Assembly: GCA_964512165.1 (NCBI GenBank)
Contig: CAZEHQ010000088.1
Location: forward strand, 1 to 16,481
Direction of reading: 5' to 3'
Source: UBA8231 sp964512165
GTDB lineage: Bacteria; Latescibacterota; UBA2968; UBA8231
Length of the DNA stretch: 16,481 nt
In this document: positions 12,933 through 16,481 of the stretch, in pieces
How positions within the stretch are numbered: the stretch's first letter is position 1
How the letters are laid out: each line of letters starts with the position of its first letter
The notes under the pieces: model-generated
Seen by the model: only the letters and a program-made list of their open reading frames with translations
Told to the model about the DNA's origin: nothing
Database searches by the model: none
Made by a program: the position numbers and the translations under genes

Positions 12933-15900
12933 TTGAGCTTCGTCCACCTGCACTGTCACTCGTCGTTTTCGTTCCACGCCGGCGTCCCCGGCATTCCCGA
13001 AATCGCGGGGAGAGCGAGGGAGCTGGGGATGCCGGCCGTGGGACTCACCGACACCGACCGCATGTCGGGGCTCGTCCTGCACTACGAGGAGTGCCGCCGC
13101 CAGGGCCTGCGGCCCGTCCTCGGGGTCGAGCTCACCGAGCCGCGCCGCGGAGAGGTCCTGGCCGCCCGCGCCCGGCGGGGCCTCCCGGAGGACGAGGGCC
13201 TCCGCGCCGGCCCCGCCGAGATGTCGCCGCGGGCCGACGGCGCCGGCTCGCACGGGCGCGAGCGCCTCGTCGTGCTGGCCCGCAACGCCCGGGGCTACGC
13301 CGACCTGTGCGAGGTGGTCACCCGCCGCCACCTCGAGGCCGACCGCTTCCGCTTCGACGAGGTCTTCGCCCGCGAGTGGCCCGACTTCGTGCTCCTCACC
13401 TCCTCGCCCGGGCTCCTCGGCGCCCTGGCCGCCACCCCCAACCGGGACCGCCTCTACGGCGAGTTGATCGCCAACTCGGCCGCCACCCGCCGCCGCAGCC
13501 GCGAGCTCGAGGCCGTGGCCCGGGCCCTGCACCTGCCCCTGGTCGCCCAGAACGACTGCTACTTCCTCGACCCGGGGCAGTGGCCCACGCACCAGCTGCT
13601 CACCGCCATCGGCCTCAACTCGACGCTGTCGCGCCTGCGGCCCGGGGAGTGCGCCTCGCCCCAGGCCTGCCTGCGCAGCGCCGGCCAGATGGCGGCGGCC
13701 TTTCCGTCGCACCGCCGGGCCCTGGCCAACGCCGAGGTCATCGCCGAGGAGTGCGGTTCCATCGAGCTGCCCCTGGGCGAGTGGATCCTGCCGCGCCTCG
13801 ACGTGCCCCCGGGCGAGACTCCGGCCAGCCACCTGGCGCGGCTGGCCTGGGCGGGGCTCGAGCGCAACTACGCCGGCCTCGGCACCCGTGACCGGGCCCG
13901 CCGCATCCAGCGCATGGAGCTGGAGACGATCGAGAAGCTCGGCTACCCGTCGTACTTCCTGATCGTCAAGGAGATCCGCGACTGGGCCAACGAGCGCTTC
14001 GCCTCCGGCTACCGCCGGCCGGCGGACTGCACGATCCTGCGCGGCAGCGCCGCCAACAGCATCACGTTCTACAACATCGGCGTCTCCGACCTCGATCCGA
14101 TCCGCCACGACCTCTACTTCCAGCGCTTCCTCAACGAGGACCGCGCCTCACCGCCCGACGCCGATCTCGACTTCGGCTGGGACGAGCGCGACGAGGTGCA
14201 GAAGTTCATCACCCGGCGCTGGGGCGAGGAGCACGTGGCGGTCACCTGCACCACCCTCCACTTCCGCGAGCGCGCCTCCTTCCGCGAGACGGCCAAGGTC
14301 CACGGCTACACCGACGACGAGGTCACCCGCATCATCCGCGGCCGCGGGTCCCGCTCGGCGAGCATCGACGATGCCGGGATCCGCCGCCTGTGGCGGCTCG
14401 CCGCCACGATCCGGGGCAAGCCGCGGTTCCTGGGCCAGCACCCCGGGGGCGTGCTGATCACCGATCAGCCCATGCGCCGCCACGTCGCCTGCGAGCGCTC
14501 CGGCGGCGACAAGGACCGCGTCATCACCCAGATCGACATGCACAACGGCATCGACGAGCTCGGGCTGATCAAGTTCGACATCCTCGGCAACGGCTCGCTC
14601 TCGGTCCTGCGCGACGCTCTGGGGCAGCTGGCCGAGCAGGACGAGGAGGACCCGGGGGTCTTCGACGTGGACAAGTGCTGCGACGACCCCGCCGTGCGGG
14701 ACGTCATCCGCAAGGGCCGGACGAGGGGGATCTTCTACATCGAGAGCCCGGCTCAGACGCGGCTGAACAAGAAGGCCCGGGCCGGGACCTTCGAGGAGAT
14801 CGCCATCACCTCCAGCCTGGTGCGCCCCGCCGGGTCGCGGTACGCCGCCACCTACGTCGAGCGCGAGCGCAAGTCCAAGGCCGGCATCCGGGACTGGGAG
14901 TTCGTGCACCCCGCCCTCGAACCGATCCTGGGCCGGACCCACGACGTCTGCGTCTTCCAGGAGGACGTGACCAAGATCTGCCACCAGGTGGCGGGCCTGA
15001 GCTTCGCCCAGGCCGACCGCATCCGCAAGATGATGAACTCCCTCCACGAGGGCGCCCCGGCCGAGGAGCAGTGGCGGCGCACGGAGCGCGACTTCCTCGC
15101 CGGCTGCATGGGCCACAGCGGGCTCACCGCCGCCCAGGCGCGGGAGCTGTGGGAGCGGGTCAGCTCCTTCACCGGCTTCAGCTTCTGCAAGAGCCACTCG
15201 GCCACGTACGCCCAGCTCTCCTTCCAGTGCACGTATCTCAAGGCCCACTACCCGGCGCAGTTCCTCGCCGCCGTGATCAGCAACGGCCACGGGTTCTACC
15301 GCCGCGACGTCTATCTCGACGAGGCCCGGCGCTGGGGCTGCCGCATCCTGCCCATGGACATCGGCGACTCGCGCCTGAAATACATCGGCCGCGACGGCCG
15401 CATCCGCCCGGGGCTGATGCACGTGCGCGGCGTCCGCCGCGCCGCCCTCGAGGCGGTCGAGGCCGAGCGCCGCGATCACGGCGTCTTCCGCGACCTGGTC
15501 GACTTCGTCGAGCGCATGGCCGGCTCCGGCTCCCGCGTCCGCCTCCACAAGGCCGAGGTCGAGCGGCTGATCCTCGTGGGCGCCTTCGACCGTTTCGGGC
15601 TCACCCAGCCCGAGAGCCTGTGGCTCCTCGACGACGCCTTCCCCGCCGTCCGGGGCGCGCCCGAAGAGAGCGCCGGACTCTTCGCCGCCGCGGAGCCGCC
15701 GGAGAAACGGGTCCCGGGGGTTCTGGGCGACTACAACCTGGCCCAGCGGTGCCTGAACGAGCACGAGCTCCTCGGCTACATGCTCTCCGGCGACCTGCTC
15801 GAGATCCTCGACCTGCACCCGGCCTCGCGGGGCACCGTGCCCATGGGGGACCTGGAGCGCTGCGCGGGGCGGCGCGTCAAGGTCTTCGGCCGCCAGGTCA

Positions 15901-16214
15901 CCGAGCGCATCCACGGCGTCGAGCGCACGGGCGAGCCGATGATGTTCCTCACCCTCGAGGACAGGAGCGGGACGGCCGACGTGATCCTGTGGCCGGACGT
16001 GTTCCAGCGCTGCGCCGACGCCGTCCTCGGCGGCGGGCCCTTCGAGGTCCGCGGCCGGGTCGAGGAGGACTGGGGCGCGATCTCCCTGGTGGCCGAGCAG
16101 GTGCGGGCGGTGGAGTGGTCGCCGGGCCTGGTGGATTTGGAGATCGCTTCCCGGAAGCTGGCCGACAGCTTCGGCGGGGAATACCGGTACGCCGACGTGG
16201 GCGTGGCGGCGTGA
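12933..16214 (+). CDS. dnaE2: error-prone DNA polymerase III alpha-type subunit (DnaE2/ImuC)
   Basis: This C-family translesion polymerase has 1093 residues. The TTG at 12933 is preferred: GGGAG lies 6 nt upstream, and the upstream start at 12897 falls between the promoter boxes. The N-terminal PHP domain (VHLHCHSSFSF) has lost several metal ligands: the usual Asp is Ala16, TDH is TDT (Thr41), and NDxH has Tyr210. The DnaE2 hallmark RGSAANS is at about 370-376. Catalytic aspartates are D411 and D413 (PDADLDF) and D549 (LIKFDILG). HPGGVLI and FCKSHSATYA motifs follow, then a helix-hairpin-helix region, and a C-terminal OB fold (about 980-1062). The stop overlaps the ImuB-like gene start by 4 nt. 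The pair suggests an SOS mutasome; no imuA is visible. Confidence 0.88.
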   Translation: MSFVHLHCHSSFSFHAGVPGIPEIAGRARELGMPAVGLTDTDRMSGLVLHYEECRRQGLRPVLGVELTEPRRGEVLAARARRGLPEDEGLRAGPAEMSPRADGAGSHGRERLVVLARNARGYADLCEVVTRRHLEADRFRFDEVFAREWPDFVLLTSSPGLLGALAATPNRDRLYGELIANSAATRRRSRELEAVARALHLPLVAQNDCYFLDPGQWPTHQLLTAIGLNSTLSRLRPGECASPQACLRSAGQMAAAFPSHRRALANAEVIAEECGSIELPLGEWILPRLDVPPGETPASHLARLAWAGLERNYAGLGTRDRARRIQRMELETIEKLGYPSYFLIVKEIRDWANERFASGYRRPADCTILRGSAANSITFYNIGVSDLDPIRHDLYFQRFLNEDRASPPDADLDFGWDERDEVQKFITRRWGEEHVAVTCTTLHFRERASFRETAKVHGYTDDEVTRIIRGRGSRSASIDDAGIRRLWRLAATIRGKPRFLGQHPGGVLITDQPMRRHVACERSGGDKDRVITQIDMHNGIDELGLIKFDILGNGSLSVLRDALGQLAEQDEEDPGVFDVDKCCDDPAVRDVIRKGRTRGIFYIESPAQTRLNKKARAGTFEEIAITSSLVRPAGSRYAATYVERERKSKAGIRDWEFVHPALEPILGRTHDVCVFQEDVTKICHQVAGLSFAQADRIRKMMNSLHEGAPAEEQWRRTERDFLAGCMGHSGLTAAQARELWERVSSFTGFSFCKSHSATYAQLSFQCTYLKAHYPAQFLAAVISNGHGFYRRDVYLDEARRWGCRILPMDIGDSRLKYIGRDGRIRPGLMHVRGVRRAALEAVEAERRDHGVFRDLVDFVERMAGSGSRVRLHKAEVERLILVGAFDRFGLTQPESLWLLDDAFPAVRGAPEESAGLFAAAEPPEKRVPGVLGDYNLAQRCLNEHELLGYMLSGDLLEILDLHPASRGTVPMGDLERCAGRRVKVFGRQVTERIHGVERTGEPMMFLTLEDRSGTADVILWPDVFQRCADAVLGGGPFEVRGRVEEDWGAISLVAEQVRAVEWSPGLVDLEIASRKLADSFGGEYRYADVGVAA

Positions 16215-16481
16215 GCGCCCGCCGGGGGGGGCGCAGGCCGCGGCCGCGGCCGCAACCGCTGTGGCTGTCCGTCGAGGTGGGGCAGTTCGCCGCCCAGGCC
16301 CTCGAGCGCGCCCGCCCCGGTCTGCGGGGCTCGGCCTTCGTCGTCCTCCGGCAGAGCCGGGACAGCCACCGGGCGGCGGTGCAGGCGGTCTCCGCCGGCG
16401 CGCGTGATCTCGGGGTCGAGCCGGGCATGCTCCTGTTCGCCATGCGCCGCGCCCACCGGGGCCGGGTCGCCGTCGTCGACC
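16211..16481 (+). CDS. imuB: ImuB-like Y-family polymerase homologue, N-terminal part (runs off window)
   Basis: The GTG at 16211 overlaps the dnaE2 stop as GTGA. About 90 residues are visible: an Arg/Pro-rich start, then PLWLSVEVGQFAAQALERAR, LRGSAFVVLRQ and AVSAGARDLGVEPGM. These match the opening of Y-family polymerases (hhxDxDxFFAxVE; a valued base-pocket strand; AxxxGVxxGM). The first catalytic aspartate position is Glu and the following Asp is Gly, as expected for ImuB proteins, which lack polymerase activity and link DnaE2 to the sliding clamp. The clamp-binding motif and C-terminus lie beyond the window. The adjacency to dnaE2 strongly supports the call; a divergent DinB is the alternative. 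Confidence 0.72.
   Translation, partial: MSARRGGRRPRPRPQPLWLSVEVGQFAAQALERARPGLRGSAFVVLRQSRDSHRAAVQAVSAGARDLGVEPGMLLFAMRRAHRGRVAVVD

Noticed and set aside
11598..14108. 836-codon open frame on the minus strand
   Set aside because: It runs antisense across the lactonase gene and the first part of dnaE2, both of which have clear motifs. Its translation is Gly/Ala/Val/Arg-rich with no recognisable domain, a typical shadow frame in GC-rich DNA.
14148..15914. 588-codon open frame on the minus strand
   Set aside because: Antisense to the catalytic part of dnaE2; no motifs.
1..16481. CRISPR arrays, tRNA or rRNA genes, riboswitches
   Set aside because: No regularly spaced repeats, no cloverleaf-like segments with conserved GTTCRANYC boxes, and no rRNA signature were seen on either strand.

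Overview
This is a GC-rich (roughly 70%) fragment of a bacterial chromosome, most likely a scaffold assembled from an uncultured organism. The evidence for a scaffold is a 100-N gap flanked on both sides by the same 55-bp sequence. Three paralogous secreted 'WPxWRGP'-type PQQ-like beta-propeller proteins, a DnaE2-type polymerase next to an ImuB-like gene, and the overall composition would suit Acidobacteriota or a related phylum such as Gemmatimonadota, Planctomycetota or a deltaproteobacterial lineage. No rRNA or other marker fixes the taxon, so this is inference.

Layout. (1) 1-1238: the right part of an IS3-family insertion sequence, with the end of OrfA, a complete OrfB with an intact DDE triad, and a probable terminal inverted repeat. 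(2) 1239-1845: about 600 bp with no convincing gene. (3) 9389/9234 down to 1846, minus strand: a five-gene, tightly coupled operon. It encodes two exported PQQ-like propeller proteins, a LuxE/PaaK/GriC-like adenylate-forming enzyme, a LuxC/GriD-like acyl reductase of the aldehyde dehydrogenase superfamily, and an iron-type alcohol dehydrogenase. Every junction overlaps or is separated by only 4-5 nt. The last three genes make a plausible acid -> activated acyl -> aldehyde -> alcohol route. (4) 9462-9918: a wrecked higBA toxin-antitoxin locus, with only the last codons of higB and a frame-broken higA, lodged between two divergent propeller genes. (5) 9944-12791, plus strand: a third propeller gene, a tiny RRM protein lacking the usual RNA-stacking aromatics, and a lactonase-type seven-bladed propeller. 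(6) 12848-16481: a terminator, a good sigma-70-like promoter overlapped by a dyad, then dnaE2 overlapping by 4 nt the start of an ImuB-like Y-family gene that runs off the window. This looks like a translesion-mutagenesis cassette.

The most notable items are the unusual coupling of exported propellers to a two-component carboxylate-reductase/alcohol dehydrogenase set, the dnaE2-first mutasome with a degenerate PHP site, the higBA remnant, and the assembly gap, which is probably spurious.
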